A program made the position numbers and the translations under genes. Below, in pieces: positions 9,523 through 18,651 of a stretch of 64,000 bases of DNA. Source of the DNA: Janthinobacterium sp. (GTDB lineage Bacteria > Pseudomonadota > Gammaproteobacteria > Burkholderiales > Burkholderiaceae_D). Where the stretch lies: contig PKWL01000069.1 of assembly GCA_003133225.1 (NCBI GenBank), forward strand, positions 46,557 to 110,556. The letters are read 5' to 3'. Each line of letters opens with the position of its first letter. Position 1 is the stretch's first letter. The notes below the pieces were generated by a model. That model saw nothing but the letters and a program-made list of their open reading frames with translations. It did no database searches and had not been told where the DNA came from.

Positions 9523-10833
9523 ATGAGTCAGCCTCATCCCGCGCCAGTCAAGGCGAATTCCAGCGCCACCATTTTGTTTGCCAGCCTGATTGGGACCACG
9601 ATCGAATTTTTCGATTTTTATATTTACGCGACCGCCGCCGTCCTGGTATTTCCGAAGCTGTTTTTTCCCGCATCCGACCCCGCCGCGGCCACCTTGCAAT
9701 CGCTGGCCACCTTTGCCATCGCGTTCTTCGCGCGTCCGATCGGCTCGGCCGTGTTCGGTCATTTCGGCGACCGCATTGGGCGCAAGGCCACCTTGGTGGC
9801 GGCCTTGCTGACGATGGGGGTGTCGACCGTGATGATCGGCCTGTTGCCAACTTATGCCTCGATCGGCACGCTCGCTCCCTTGTTGCTGGCATCGTGCCGC
9901 TTTGGACAGGGACTTGGCTTGGGCGGCGAATGGGGTGGCGCCGTGTTGCTGGCGACGGAAAACGCGCCGCCGGGCAAACGGGCCTGGTACGGCATGTTTC
10001 CCCAGTTGGGCGCGCCGATCGGCTTTTTCCTGTCCGGCGGAATTTTCCTGTTGCTAAGCCAGACCCTGAGCGACGTCCAGTTTTTTCGTTTCGGCTGGCG
10101 CATTCCCTTCCTGGCATCCGCCTTACTTGTCGTTGTCGGCCTCTATGTGCGGCTAAAGCTGACGGAAACGCCGGCATTTCAACAGGTGCTTGCCAAAAAT
10201 GAGCGCGTCAAAATTCCGGTGCTCACCGTGCTTAGCCGGCATACCCGCGTTCTGGTGCTGGGCACCTTGATTGCGCTCGCCACTTTCGTGCTCTTTTATT
10301 TGATGACGGTTTTCGCGCTGAGCTGGGGCACGAGCGCCCTGCATTTTTCGCGTCCCGACTTCCTTAAATTGCAACTGTTTTCCGTCCTCTTTTTCGCCCT
10401 GACGATCCCTGTTTCGGCCGTGCTGGCCGATCGTCATGGTCGCCGTCAGACATTGATCGTGGTGTCAGCGGGCATCTTTTTGTTCGGGCTCTTGCTAGCG
10501 CCCCTGTTCGGTTCCGGCAATACCTGGGAAGTCGCTCTGTTCTTGGCCCTCGGTCTAGGCTTGATGGGCATGACCTACGGACCGTTGGGCACCATGCTGG
10601 CGGAATTATTCCCGCCCCAAGTGCGTTATACGGGCGCTTCCTTGACGTTCAATCTGGCCGGCATCCTGGGCGCTTCGCTGGCGCCCTACATCGCCACTTG
10701 GCTGGCAATTCACTATGGCTTGCAATACGTTGGCTATTATCTGTCCATCGCCGCGTTGCTAAGCTTAATTGCCCTGGTAATGACGGGAAAGGTCTCCGCA
10801 GATGCGCCCGCGTGGACCAATGAAAGCATTTGA
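9523..10833 (+). CDS. MFS transporter, metabolite:H+ symporter (ShiA/ProP-like)
   Basis: A 436-aa inner-membrane transporter with about 12 hydrophobic spans. Features of the MHS subfamily are visible: GTTIEFFDFYIYATAA in the first span, the loop motif GHFGDRIGRKATL, and GLGLGGEWGGAVLLATE. These suggest proton-coupled uptake of an organic acid, shikimate or betaine-like solute; the actual substrate cannot be read from sequence. The start ATG 9523 is chosen because AAAGGAAAACAGCA precedes it and the protein then begins in family register. Monocistronic. Confidence 0.93.
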   Translation: MSQPHPAPVKANSSATILFASLIGTTIEFFDFYIYATAAVLVFPKLFFPASDPAAATLQSLATFAIAFFARPIGSAVFGHFGDRIGRKATLVAALLTMGVSTVMIGLLPTYASIGTLAPLLLASCRFGQGLGLGGEWGGAVLLATENAPPGKRAWYGMFPQLGAPIGFFLSGGIFLLLSQTLSDVQFFRFGWRIPFLASALLVVVGLYVRLKLTETPAFQQVLAKNERVKIPVLTVLSRHTRVLVLGTLIALATFVLFYLMTVFALSWGTSALHFSRPDFLKLQLFSVLFFALTIPVSAVLADRHGRRQTLIVVSAGIFLFGLLLAPLFGSGNTWEVALFLALGLGLMGMTYGPLGTMLAELFPPQVRYTGASLTFNLAGILGASLAPYIATWLAIHYGLQYVGYYLSIAALLSLIALVMTGKVSADAPAWTNESI

Positions 10834-10967
10834 CTGCCCGCTCGATGGACAGCGCCGCCGCTAGTCACGGTGGACGCAAGGGATCGCGGGCGGGGTAGCG
10901 CGCCGCCTAGATTTGCTGCGTGCGCTGACGTACGGAAGCAAGTTAATTAAAACTGTAGAGTGTGGGC

Positions 10968-12182
10968 ATGAAAAAAAAATCTGCCAACTCGGTCCAATTT
11001 GGTGATCGCTCGGCGGCATTAAATGCCGCTCGCAATCTCAAAATGGCCAAATCGACGCGGGCGTACGTGCGCGGTTCCACGGTCAAATTCTACGAATGGC
11101 TCGACTCGTCTGGCACCAGCCGATTGCCGGAAGGGCCGCCAATCTGGATTTGCGGTGATTGTCATGTTGGCAATATTGGCCCCGTGGCCGACGTCGAGGG
11201 CAACGTCGCCCTTGAAATTCGCGATTTTGATCAAACCGTTATCGGCAACCCGGCCCACGATTTGATACGGCTTGGTTTATCTCTCGCAATGTCGGCCCGC
11301 GATTTCGACTTACCCGGGGTAGCTACTGCGAACATGCTCGAGCATTTGATACTGGGCTATGAGTATGGGTTCACGAAAGGCGGGAAAAAAACGACCACGA
11401 CGGAGCAGCCTCCTGCCGTCGAAATCGTCATGAAAGAAGCGTTGAGCCGTTCATGGAAACAGCTCGCAAATGAACGCATAGGGGGAGCTAATCCCACCAT
11501 TCCTCTGGGCCGGCGTTTTTGGCCACTCACCAAGGGGGAAAACGCAGCCATATGGGGGATCTTTGCGGGAGACGACGTACAGGAGCTGACAGCCTCCTTG
11601 CGCCCGCATGGCGAGGGCGCACCGATCAGGGTCCTAGATGCAGCTTACTGGCGCAAGGGGTGTAGCTCGCTCGGCTTATTGCGCTACGCCGTTTTAATTG
11701 AGTTCGAAGAAACGGCGGCCGCCGGCAAGGCCCTGTATCTGCTCGATATAAAAGAGGCGGTAAAAACTGCCGCTCCGCGCCAGGCCGGCGCCAAGATGCC
11801 ACGTGATAACGCCATGCGTGTCGTCCATGGCGCACGCCAGTTGGCACCTGCTCTGGGAAATCGCATGGCCGCCACCCGCATGCTGGATCGGCCCGTATTT
11901 GTGCGCGAACTGCTGCCGCAAGATCTCAAACTTGAGCTCAATCAATTAACCTGCGAGGATGCGATGGCCACGTCAAAATTTCTGGGCATGGTCGTTGGCA
12001 AGGCGCACGCGAATCAAATGGATGAGTTCGAGCGTAAGAATTGGCGCGGCGAATTGCGGCGCAATCGCACAAAAACGCTGGACGCACCGTCCTGGCTATG
12101 GTCAAGTATTGTCGATTTGGTCGTGAGCCATGAGCGCGCGTATCTGGAACATTGTCGGCGATTCGTGGGCGGCAAGCGCTAG
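10968..12182 (+). CDS. DUF2252 family protein
   Basis: About 404 aa. It matches the DUF2252 family in its motifs: RAYVRGST, then ICGDCHVGNIGP and EIRDFDQTVIGNPAHDLIRL. The kinase-like GDxHxxN...DFD pattern suggests a protein-kinase/APH-like fold, with H and N as catalytic-loop residues and DFD as the metal-binding motif. The substrate is unknown. Start: ATG 10968; a GTG lies in frame at 10962. Convergent with kup, 220 bp apart. Confidence 0.88.
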   Translation: MKKKSANSVQFGDRSAALNAARNLKMAKSTRAYVRGSTVKFYEWLDSSGTSRLPEGPPIWICGDCHVGNIGPVADVEGNVALEIRDFDQTVIGNPAHDLIRLGLSLAMSARDFDLPGVATANMLEHLILGYEYGFTKGGKKTTTTEQPPAVEIVMKEALSRSWKQLANERIGGANPTIPLGRRFWPLTKGENAAIWGIFAGDDVQELTASLRPHGEGAPIRVLDAAYWRKGCSSLGLLRYAVLIEFEETAAAGKALYLLDIKEAVKTAAPRQAGAKMPRDNAMRVVHGARQLAPALGNRMAATRMLDRPVFVRELLPQDLKLELNQLTCEDAMATSKFLGMVVGKAHANQMDEFERKNWRGELRRNRTKTLDAPSWLWSSIVDLVVSHERAYLEHCRRFVGGKR

Positions 12183-12402
12183 CGCAACGGGCGAGGTCGC
12201 AGGCCGCAGGTCCGCACCACGGAATCGCCAAAAATAGTGACGCTAGAACCGACCGAGTTCTCGTTCCGATGGCTGCCATCTTCCCCGCTTGCGCAACATT
12301 CGCCGGCCAGAGTAAAACCGATGCGCGGCGGGCGCATGGGCGCAGCGCTTATCCAACGGGCGCAGGGCTTATCCGGCGCTGGCGAGGTCTGCCGCTTTTT
12401 TT

Positions 12403-14292
12403 TCAGATTTCAACCTGCGTGCCCAGTTCGATGACTCGGTTGGGGGGGATGCGATAGTAATCGGCGGCGCTGGGAGCATTGCGCGCCATGGCCACAAACA
12501 GGTGTTCGCGCCACTGCGCCATGCCGCCGCCGAGCGTCGCGATGAGAGTTTGCCGCGCAATGAAAAACGAGGTCTCCATCATCTCGAATTCCAGTCCCAA
12601 CTGATTGCACATCGCCATGACCTTTGGAACGTTTGGCTCATCTTTGAAGCCCAGCGTGACATCCAACTGGTAACATGCATGGCCCAGATCTCGAATCCGA
12701 ATTTGATCGCTCGGCGCCACCCATGGCACTTCGATAATATGCACGGTCAAGAACACGAGACGCTCATGGATGATTTTATTGTGCGATAAGTTATGCAACA
12801 GCGCGTGTGGCACGCCGTCAGACTCGCTGCGCAGGAAGATCGAGGTACCAGGCACGCGCACCGGCGGCGCGATGAATAGGGACTGCAGAAAGTCTTCCAG
12901 CGGTATCGCGTGCTTTTGCAGGTTCTCGAAAACCAGTTGCCGGCCGCGCTTCCAAGTTGCCATGATGGTAAACACGGTAGCGCCCAGCGACAAGGGGAAC
13001 CAACCGCCATGGGTTATCTTTAGCGCATTGGCCGAGAAGAACGCAAGATCAATGACGAGGAAGAAGACGGTAGCGAGCCAGGATAGGACGATGTTGTATT
13101 TCCAGCCGTAGAAAATCACGAAGAATGTCAACGTCGTCGTCACCGTCATGGTACCCGTGACGGCGATGCCATAGGCTGCCCCCAGGCTGGACGACGAGCC
13201 GAAACCGATCACGGCCAGCAAGACTGCAATCAGTTGCATCCAGTTCACGGCCGGGATGTAGATTTGACCGATTTCGCTGCTGGAGGTATGGATGATCTTC
13301 ATGCGCGGCATAAAGCCGAGCGCGATCGATTCCCGCGTCATGGAAAAGGCACCGGAAATCGTTGCTTGCGATGCGATGATGGTCGCCGCGGTGGCTAAAA
13401 TAATCAGGGGATAAATGCTCCAAGGGCCGAGCTGATGATAGAAGGGATTGTCTACCGTGCTCGGGTCCGATAACAACAATCCGCCTTGGCCCAGATAGTT
13501 GAGCGACAAGGCGGGGAATGCGAGCAGGAACCAGGCCAGGCGTATCGGTTTCTTACCGAAGTGCCCCATGTCGGCGTACAACGCTTCGGCGCCGGTAAAA
13601 GCGAGGACGACGGCGCCGAGTGCGATAAATGCCGTCAGTCGGTTGTGATTTAAAAATGCAAAGGCGAACCAGGGATTGAGGGCGGCCAAAATTTGCGGCG
13701 CCTTCATGATGTTGATGACTCCCATCACGGCCAGCACCAGAAACCAGACCACCATGGTCGGACCGAACCATTTGCCGATCCCGCCCGTGCCGCGCGACTG
13801 CACCGAATACAGCACGATGAGCACGACGACCGTTAGCGGCACCACATAAGCTTTCAGTGCCGGGGTGGCAACTTCGAGACCTTCGATTGCAGACAGGACA
13901 GAAATGGCCGGTGTGATAACGCTGTCGCCATAAAACAATGCGGCGCCGAACAAGCCCATGATCATGAGCGGCACGTACCAGCGTGAGCCCTTGGGCACGG
14001 ATGTCAAGGCCAATGCCATTAAGGCCATGATGCCGCCTTCGCCCCGATTATTGGCGCGCAGGATCAAGGTCACATATTTAATGGCAACAATAATGGTCAA
14101 GCCCCAAAAAATCAGCGAGATGACGCCAAACAGATTGGCCGGATTGAACGAAAGGCCATGCTCTTTTTCAAAAACCGTTTGCAAGGTATAGAGGGGACTG
14201 GTACCGATATCACCATAGACGATACCGACGGCGGCCAAGGTGAGCGCGGCGACGCTGCTTTTTTTATGTTGCAGATTTAAGGAAGTGCTCAT
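12403..14292 (-). CDS. kup: Low-affinity potassium transporter Kup
   Basis: K+ uptake by H+ symport through the inner membrane. The 629-aa protein has the family N-terminus (LTLAAVGIVYGDIGTSPLYT), about 12 membrane spans and a C-terminal cytoplasmic domain of around 170 residues. ATG 14292 (MSTSLNLQ) is chosen over an in-frame TTG at 14340. No clear ribosome site precedes it. Length is normal. Confidence 0.96.
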   Translation of the reverse strand: MSTSLNLQHKKSSVAALTLAAVGIVYGDIGTSPLYTLQTVFEKEHGLSFNPANLFGVISLIFWGLTIIVAIKYVTLILRANNRGEGGIMALMALALTSVPKGSRWYVPLMIMGLFGAALFYGDSVITPAISVLSAIEGLEVATPALKAYVVPLTVVVLIVLYSVQSRGTGGIGKWFGPTMVVWFLVLAVMGVINIMKAPQILAALNPWFAFAFLNHNRLTAFIALGAVVLAFTGAEALYADMGHFGKKPIRLAWFLLAFPALSLNYLGQGGLLLSDPSTVDNPFYHQLGPWSIYPLIILATAATIIASQATISGAFSMTRESIALGFMPRMKIIHTSSSEIGQIYIPAVNWMQLIAVLLAVIGFGSSSSLGAAYGIAVTGTMTVTTTLTFFVIFYGWKYNIVLSWLATVFFLVIDLAFFSANALKITHGGWFPLSLGATVFTIMATWKRGRQLVFENLQKHAIPLEDFLQSLFIAPPVRVPGTSIFLRSESDGVPHALLHNLSHNKIIHERLVFLTVHIIEVPWVAPSDQIRIRDLGHACYQLDVTLGFKDEPNVPKVMAMCNQLGLEFEMMETSFFIARQTLIATLGGGMAQWREHLFVAMARNAPSAADYYRIPPNRVIELGTQVEI

Positions 14293-14957
14293 TTGTTGTT
14301 CGGTTGTAGTGCACGATTGGCGGCAAATGGAAACTGGCAAAAATAGGACATTTGGGAGGTTTCACAATAAACCTTCACCCGCGCCGTGACGGCTCGCGAG
14401 CAGTGTGCCTCAAAGCGCATGCTGGCAGCAACATAAATATGCGAGGAGGCGTTGTTGTATGGATACTAATGGCTGGGATGTGGCGCTGTTCACGTCAAGC
14501 GGGGCAGAAATTGAAATCGCCGCCAGCCAAAATCGACTTAGGCCCGACTAGGTCGTTCCGGGACATGCAAGAGGAGCGCTGCGAGCAAGCCCTGCGGGTG
14601 ATCGTCTGCAGCGGCCGCACGGGGCCGCTTTTGCGGCGCGCAGTCGGCATCGAAATCGGCTTGAGCCAGGCTATTTGTGCGCAAGCGGGCCCGGGAGGAC
14701 GCCGATGGGCGCCGTCTAAGGGACGATGAACAGTCTTTTGATCCCCCCTCTTTAGTAAGCATTTTCTTGCCTTGGATCAAATCCGAATGCTGACACGACG
14801 GGCTTTCCCAGTTACATTTGGATGGCATAAAGCCTAGCCGGTTCGTCGCGGGCAAAAGGGCGCTTCTGTGCTACAGCTCGGCATCTTTTTAATTCATCGC
14901 CACCGCCACTGGGAACCTGGTCAGGGGATTTGGGATTAATGTTTCGCAGGAGAAATA
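14293..14957. other. Intergenic region between divergent kup and hemerythrin genes
   Basis: 665 bp without a convincing gene. A 125-codon plus-strand reading frame at 14352-14729 has no start signal and no protein-like pattern. Promoters for both flanking genes should lie here; I could not place them with confidence. Confidence 0.4.
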
Positions 14958-15410
14958 GTGCAAGAAAAAAGGAGGAGTGTGGTGTCGTGGCCGTCGCAAA
15001 TGATGTTGGGCATTGCTGCGATTGACAACGCACACAAGGCATTGATCGAAGAACTGGCGCGCCTCATGATAACGCCTGACGGACAATTCGAGGCCGGTTT
15101 GGCGGCTCTGATCGCCCGCATGCAGTGCGATTTCTGTGAGGAAGAGGCGTTAATGGAAGCGATCGATTTCACGGGGCTCCCAAGGCATCGCGAGCAACAT
15201 GCAAGAGTGTTGAGCACACTTTACCATGTCATTCCCGGTGTCATGCAGGGCGACTGCGCAGCGGCGCGCAAAGTGATTGGATTAATACCGCACTGGTTTC
15301 TGTTTCACCTGTCCAGCATGGATACACAATTGGCCCTGGCACTTGATCTGGTTGGTCTGCAAGCGTCGCCACCTCGATTACCGATTGCGCAACCCAATGT
15401 CGTCCGATGA
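14958..15410 (+). CDS. Bacteriohemerythrin-like protein with an altered iron site
   Basis: A 150-aa four-helix hemerythrin-like protein, a family that binds O2 or senses it through a di-iron centre. The family pattern is visible: W11, GIAAIDNAHKAL (H26), EExxM at E62/E63/M66, HxxxH at H77/H81 and a late HWFLFH...D. At the position of the usual HFxxEE histidine the residue is Asp58 (CDFCEEEALM), so one iron ligand is replaced. The GTG at 14958 has AGGAGA upstream. A second in-frame GTG nearby follows AGGAGGAGT and could be the real start. Confidence 0.8.
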   Translation: MQEKRRSVVSWPSQMMLGIAAIDNAHKALIEELARLMITPDGQFEAGLAALIARMQCDFCEEEALMEAIDFTGLPRHREQHARVLSTLYHVIPGVMQGDCAAARKVIGLIPHWFLFHLSSMDTQLALALDLVGLQASPPRLPIAQPNVVR

Positions 15411-15544
15411 CCGCAGACCCCATGACGTCTTGCATAAAGCAAGGGCCTGGACGACAGAATTTCAACTTGGCCTGGGCGCACGCCCGCCGACCTGAAGTCA
15501 GTCTTGACAAGAAAAAAAATACCCCGGATAATGCGCGACTGTTG

Positions 15545-15621
15545 GGTGATATAGCTCAGTTGGTTAGAGCACAGCATTCATAATGCTGGGGTCGGTGGTT
15601 CAAGTCCACCTATCACCACCA
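15545..15621 (+). tRNA. tRNA-Met (CAU), elongator type
   Basis: A complete 77-nt cloverleaf with encoded CCA. The acceptor stem is GGTGATA/TATCACC, the D-arm is GCTCAGTTGGTTAGAGC, the anticodon stem is CAGCA..TGCTG with CAT at 15579-15581, and the T-arm is GGTGG-TTCAAGT-CCACC. A paired G1:C72 argues against the initiator. A lysidine-modified Ile2 tRNA also carries CAU and cannot be fully excluded. Its 3' half is the likely attachment site for the integrase next door. Confidence 0.96.
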
Positions 15622-15655
15622 AAAACACGTTTCAGGAAGTTCAGTAACGTACAGG

Positions 15656-15692
15656 AACCCGCCTCTAGCCCAGTGCTGATGCGGGTTTTTTG
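15656..15692 (+). terminator. Rho-independent terminator after tRNA-Met
   Basis: Arms AACCCGC and GCGGGTT, separated by 18 nt, followed by a run of T. Spacing suits termination of the tRNA transcript. Confidence 0.75.
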
Positions 15693-15731
15693 TTCTTTAA
15701 GGGTTACTGACGTCCATTTACATCCAAGGTT

Positions 15732-15786
15732 TTTGCATATATATTTGAATATACGAAATGGTATATGAAAAACGGATATATGCAAA
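15732..15786 (+). promoter_or_regulatory. Perfect 11-bp inverted repeat abutting the integrase start
   Basis: TTTGCATATAT at 15732-15742 and ATATATGCAAA at 15776-15786 face each other across 33 bp of AT-rich DNA, and the second arm ends directly at the integrase ATG. No Shine-Dalgarno sequence is present. The arms could be an operator or integrase arm-type sites, so integrase expression may be autoregulated (inference). Confidence 0.6.
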
Positions 15787-17061
15787 ATGCCTAAATTAGC
15801 CAAACCTCTGACCGACATCCAGCCCCGAAATGCAAAGGGAGGCATCAAACCGAAGGGGTTTGGCGACCGAAAACAGGAGGAGCCGACTGACAAACCCTAC
15901 ACATTGCCAGATGGAGGCGGGCTCTACTTGCTAGTGAACCCGGACGGCTCCAAATACTGGCGCATGCAATGCCGCTTCGCAGGAGCGCCACGATTGCTTG
16001 CCTTCGGAAAATACCCTGATGTATCACTTGCCACCGCCCGGGAACTGCGCCAGCAAGCTAAAGCGCAGATCAGGGCGGGTATAGACCCCGCACAGGCCAA
16101 GCGCCTAGAAAAATTAAACCAAGCAACCGCCAACGCGAACACGTTCGAAGCAGTAGCACGTGAGTGGCACGCGAACAAGCTGGAAACTTGGCAACTCCGT
16201 ACAGCGACCAATGTTCTGCACCGGCTGGAAAAGGATGTTTTCCCTTTGATCGGCAAGCAGCCGATAGCCGACATCCGGGCGCCTGTCATGCTGGACGTGT
16301 TGCGCCAAATTGAAAAGCGTGGCGCGCTGGAAATGGCAAAGCGCCAAGGGCAAGTGTGCGGTCAAATTTTCCGCTTCGCGATCGCTAGCGGCAAGGCCGA
16401 GATAGACCCTGTGCAGAGCCTACGGGGTGCCCTCAAGCCCAGCGCCAGGGGACACCACGCCGCGATTACAGCCGACGACCTGCCTGACTTCATCCGAGAT
16501 TTTGAAAAAATAGAAGGCCGCATGTTTGTGCCGACGAAGGTCATGTTCAGGTTGATGATGCTGACCTTTGTTCGCACCAGTGAATTGACCGAAACGCCTT
16601 GGGCGGAAATCGACCTTGAAAATGAGTCATGGGTGATCGACTGGCGCAGAATGAAGATGGGGAAAAAGAAGCTCAACCCGCGCAAGGTAAGCCATCATGT
16701 GTTCTTGCCGCGCCAAGGGTGGGAATTGCTCCGTGAACTTCACACTATTACGGGCAACAATAAATTCCTCTTCCCGAATCAGCGCGATCATGAAAAATCC
16801 ACGACCAACTTCGGCATCTTGGCGGCGCTAAAGCGTATGGGCTATAGCGGAAAAATGACAGGCCATGGGTTTAGATCGCTGGCCATGGGCGTCATCAAGG
16901 AGCGCCTAGGCTATCGGCATGAGGTAGTGGACCGTCAGCTATCCCATGCGTCCGGCGACACATACGGTGAAGCCTACGACCGCGCCATGTTCTTTGATGA
17001 GCGAAAGGTGATGATGCAGCAATATGCCGATTATATTGACAGCGTAGCTACCGCAAAGTGA
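15787..17061 (+). CDS. Tyrosine recombinase, P4-type integrase
   Basis: Site-specific integrase of the accessory region. The 424-aa protein has an N-terminal DUF4102-type arm-binding domain (LPDGGGLYLLVNPDGSKYW, then FGKYPDVSLATARELR), a SAM-like core-binding domain and a C-terminal catalytic domain. Visible catalytic candidates are Arg in FVRTSELTETPW, H-x-x-R in GHGFRSL, His in QLSHASGD and Tyr in EAYDRA, ten residues after that His. Its position 166 bp after tRNA-Met fits integration into the tRNA 3' end. No ribosome site is visible. Confidence 0.94.
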   Translation: MPKLAKPLTDIQPRNAKGGIKPKGFGDRKQEEPTDKPYTLPDGGGLYLLVNPDGSKYWRMQCRFAGAPRLLAFGKYPDVSLATARELRQQAKAQIRAGIDPAQAKRLEKLNQATANANTFEAVAREWHANKLETWQLRTATNVLHRLEKDVFPLIGKQPIADIRAPVMLDVLRQIEKRGALEMAKRQGQVCGQIFRFAIASGKAEIDPVQSLRGALKPSARGHHAAITADDLPDFIRDFEKIEGRMFVPTKVMFRLMMLTFVRTSELTETPWAEIDLENESWVIDWRRMKMGKKKLNPRKVSHHVFLPRQGWELLRELHTITGNNKFLFPNQRDHEKSTTNFGILAALKRMGYSGKMTGHGFRSLAMGVIKERLGYRHEVVDRQLSHASGDTYGEAYDRAMFFDERKVMMQQYADYIDSVATAK

Positions 17062-17276
17062 ACACCGGAGCCGGAACCGCAAAATGTCGTGAAACACGCA
17101 TGGATAAACGATTTACATTTTTTATAAATCAATCATGCCCCCTAAAAATGCCCCTAAAAATAATTCCCTACCCTTTGTTGTTATGTCATTGACAGTCCAT
17201 GGCGCTTTTTCCGTATTGGGCGAGCACTCAGGTGTCTGGTTGGTCACGCGAGGGTGGCACGCAGCACATACCAAAT

Positions 17277-18092
17277 TCAAAATCGTTTCGCCGCTGGAGC
17301 GCAACGCCCCGTGAAAATGCTAAGTACTGTGCTGTCACCAACAGTTAAGAAGCCAGATAACCTATTTAATATTGAATGATAGTTAGGCGAACCATCATCC
17401 ATTCCTTGCTCCCAGCGTATCTCATTTTCATAAAATTCGGCTTTATGGCCACTGACCTGCATGTTTGTGTAGTCAATCGTCAGCGCAATTTCACGTGACT
17501 GCCCGTTTTTCACTGTCAATAAACAATTCAGACTTACCACCTTTTGCACAGCGAGTGGTCCAGATGGTGTTGCCACTGTCGCGGCCATAGGAGTGGGGCC
17601 TGAAGGGCCTGGGGTGGGCGTCCAATTCTCCATGCCAGGATATGACGCGACCATGCTCGCAACATCATTATTTATCTGATCTTGGCGTAGAGTATGGCGT
17701 CGAATATATTCCGCAAATGTAATTTTCCCATTTCTTAACGGATTTATTTCGATGTCCGCCGTATGTCGGGAGTTCGCGGTACTGACTTGGTCGGCGCTAA
17801 ATGATTTATTGCAGGCAATTTCGGCGTTGTAATACGCTCGAAGTGCGTTTTTTTCCGCTGCGTTGGGTTTATTCTCATTTTTACGCATTTCGTCAGTCGG
17901 CTCTTCCCTCCAAATGGGAATCTTACCGCGCAACGGATCAAGCCTGTGGTTCGCGAACTCTTTTGCGCAAGCATCCATGGCCTTTGGATTTTCCTTCAAC
18001 CAGCTTTTTGCGTCGTTCTCTTCCTGTGCAAAAGCTGTGCTTGAAACCAGAACCGATATGAGCGCACAGATGAGCAGCGCGGCGAATTTCAC
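17277..18092 (-). CDS. Secreted protein of unknown function
   Basis: A 271-aa protein with an N-terminal signal peptide (LLICALISVLVSSTAFA, cleavage before QEEND), so exported. A helical, charged first half is followed by a proline-rich linker (TPTPGPSGPTP, about residues 157-167) and a beta-rich C-terminal part with two Cys. I do not recognise the family. It is the last of three minus-strand genes for small exported proteins. Confidence 0.75.
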   Translation of the reverse strand: MKFAALLICALISVLVSSTAFAQEENDAKSWLKENPKAMDACAKEFANHRLDPLRGKIPIWREEPTDEMRKNENKPNAAEKNALRAYYNAEIACNKSFSADQVSTANSRHTADIEINPLRNGKITFAEYIRRHTLRQDQINNDVASMVASYPGMENWTPTPGPSGPTPMAATVATPSGPLAVQKVVSLNCLLTVKNGQSREIALTIDYTNMQVSGHKAEFYENEIRWEQGMDDGSPNYHSILNRLSGFLTVGDSTVLSIFTGRCAPAAKRF

Positions 18093-18106
18093 AGATTATC
18101 TCCCTT

Positions 18107-18331
18107 TTATTTCTTTGGCACTTTTGTGCCATGTTTGCCGGTATATGGATTGACGTTACCCCTGCTGCTCCAGTTGTCACGCTGGGTCGTGTTGGGGTTT
18201 GTGCTGTGGTGCGGTTGCACGTATGTGCCGTTTTTTTTTGTGTATCCGCCGACGGAGTGGCTACCGCCAGATTTTGCAAATGCCGGAGCGGTGAAGATGA
18301 AAATTAGAAAGCATAAAAATAATTGTTTCAT
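18107..18331 (-). CDS. Small exported protein, GGSHSVGGYTKK type
   Basis: A 74-aa protein with a signal peptide (LFLCFLIFIFTAPAFA) and a compact Gly/His/Asn-rich mature part containing GGSHSVGGYTKKNGTYV and GNVNPYTGKHGT. The mature motif belongs to a family of tiny proteins often found in phages and mobile DNA of proteobacteria; its function is unknown to me. ATG 18331 is chosen over the frame opening at 18355 because the signal peptide starts there. Confidence 0.75.
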   Translation of the reverse strand: MKQLFLCFLIFIFTAPAFAKSGGSHSVGGYTKKNGTYVQPHHSTNPNTTQRDNWSSRGNVNPYTGKHGTKVPKK

Positions 18332-18351
18332 TGCATTTCCATTGGGTCGAA

Positions 18352-18633
18352 TCATTTACGTTGTATCTGATATTTCTCGACCATCTGTTCTGACACATCC
18401 TTGGGGTAGCAAAGCGGGGAGTATCCACCTGGCCTACTGTAAGCACTCCGGTGTCCACAACTGCTTCCGTTCCGCGCAGTATTGTAGGGGCATGGACACT
18501 TGCCTGGATAGGATTCGATCGACTCACGGATGAGTTCTTGTTTGATCTGTTCGGTTGTCAGCGGTTGGGGGTCTTTTGCCGAGACTGTAGAAGCCAACAT
18601 GGCCAGCATCAGGCCTACGACAGCCTTTTTCAT
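18352..18633 (-). CDS. Small exported cysteine-containing protein
   Basis: A 93-aa protein with a cleavable signal peptide (MLAMLASTVSA) and a motif block KCPCPYNTARNGSSCGHRSAY followed by LCYP. Four cysteines suggest disulfides in the periplasm. I have seen this block in small island-encoded proteins but know no function. First gene of the three-gene minus-strand group. Confidence 0.75.
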   Translation of the reverse strand: MKKAVVGLMLAMLASTVSAKDPQPLTTEQIKQELIRESIESYPGKCPCPYNTARNGSSCGHRSAYSRPGGYSPLCYPKDVSEQMVEKYQIQRK

Positions 18634-18651
18634 TCCATTCCCCCCTTAATT

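Noticed and set aside
9548..10177. 209-codon minus-strand frame
   Set aside because: Antisense to the MFS transporter.
14352..14729. 125-codon plus-strand frame upstream of the hemerythrin gene
   Set aside because: No ribosome site, no recognisable domain; probably chance in GC-rich DNA.
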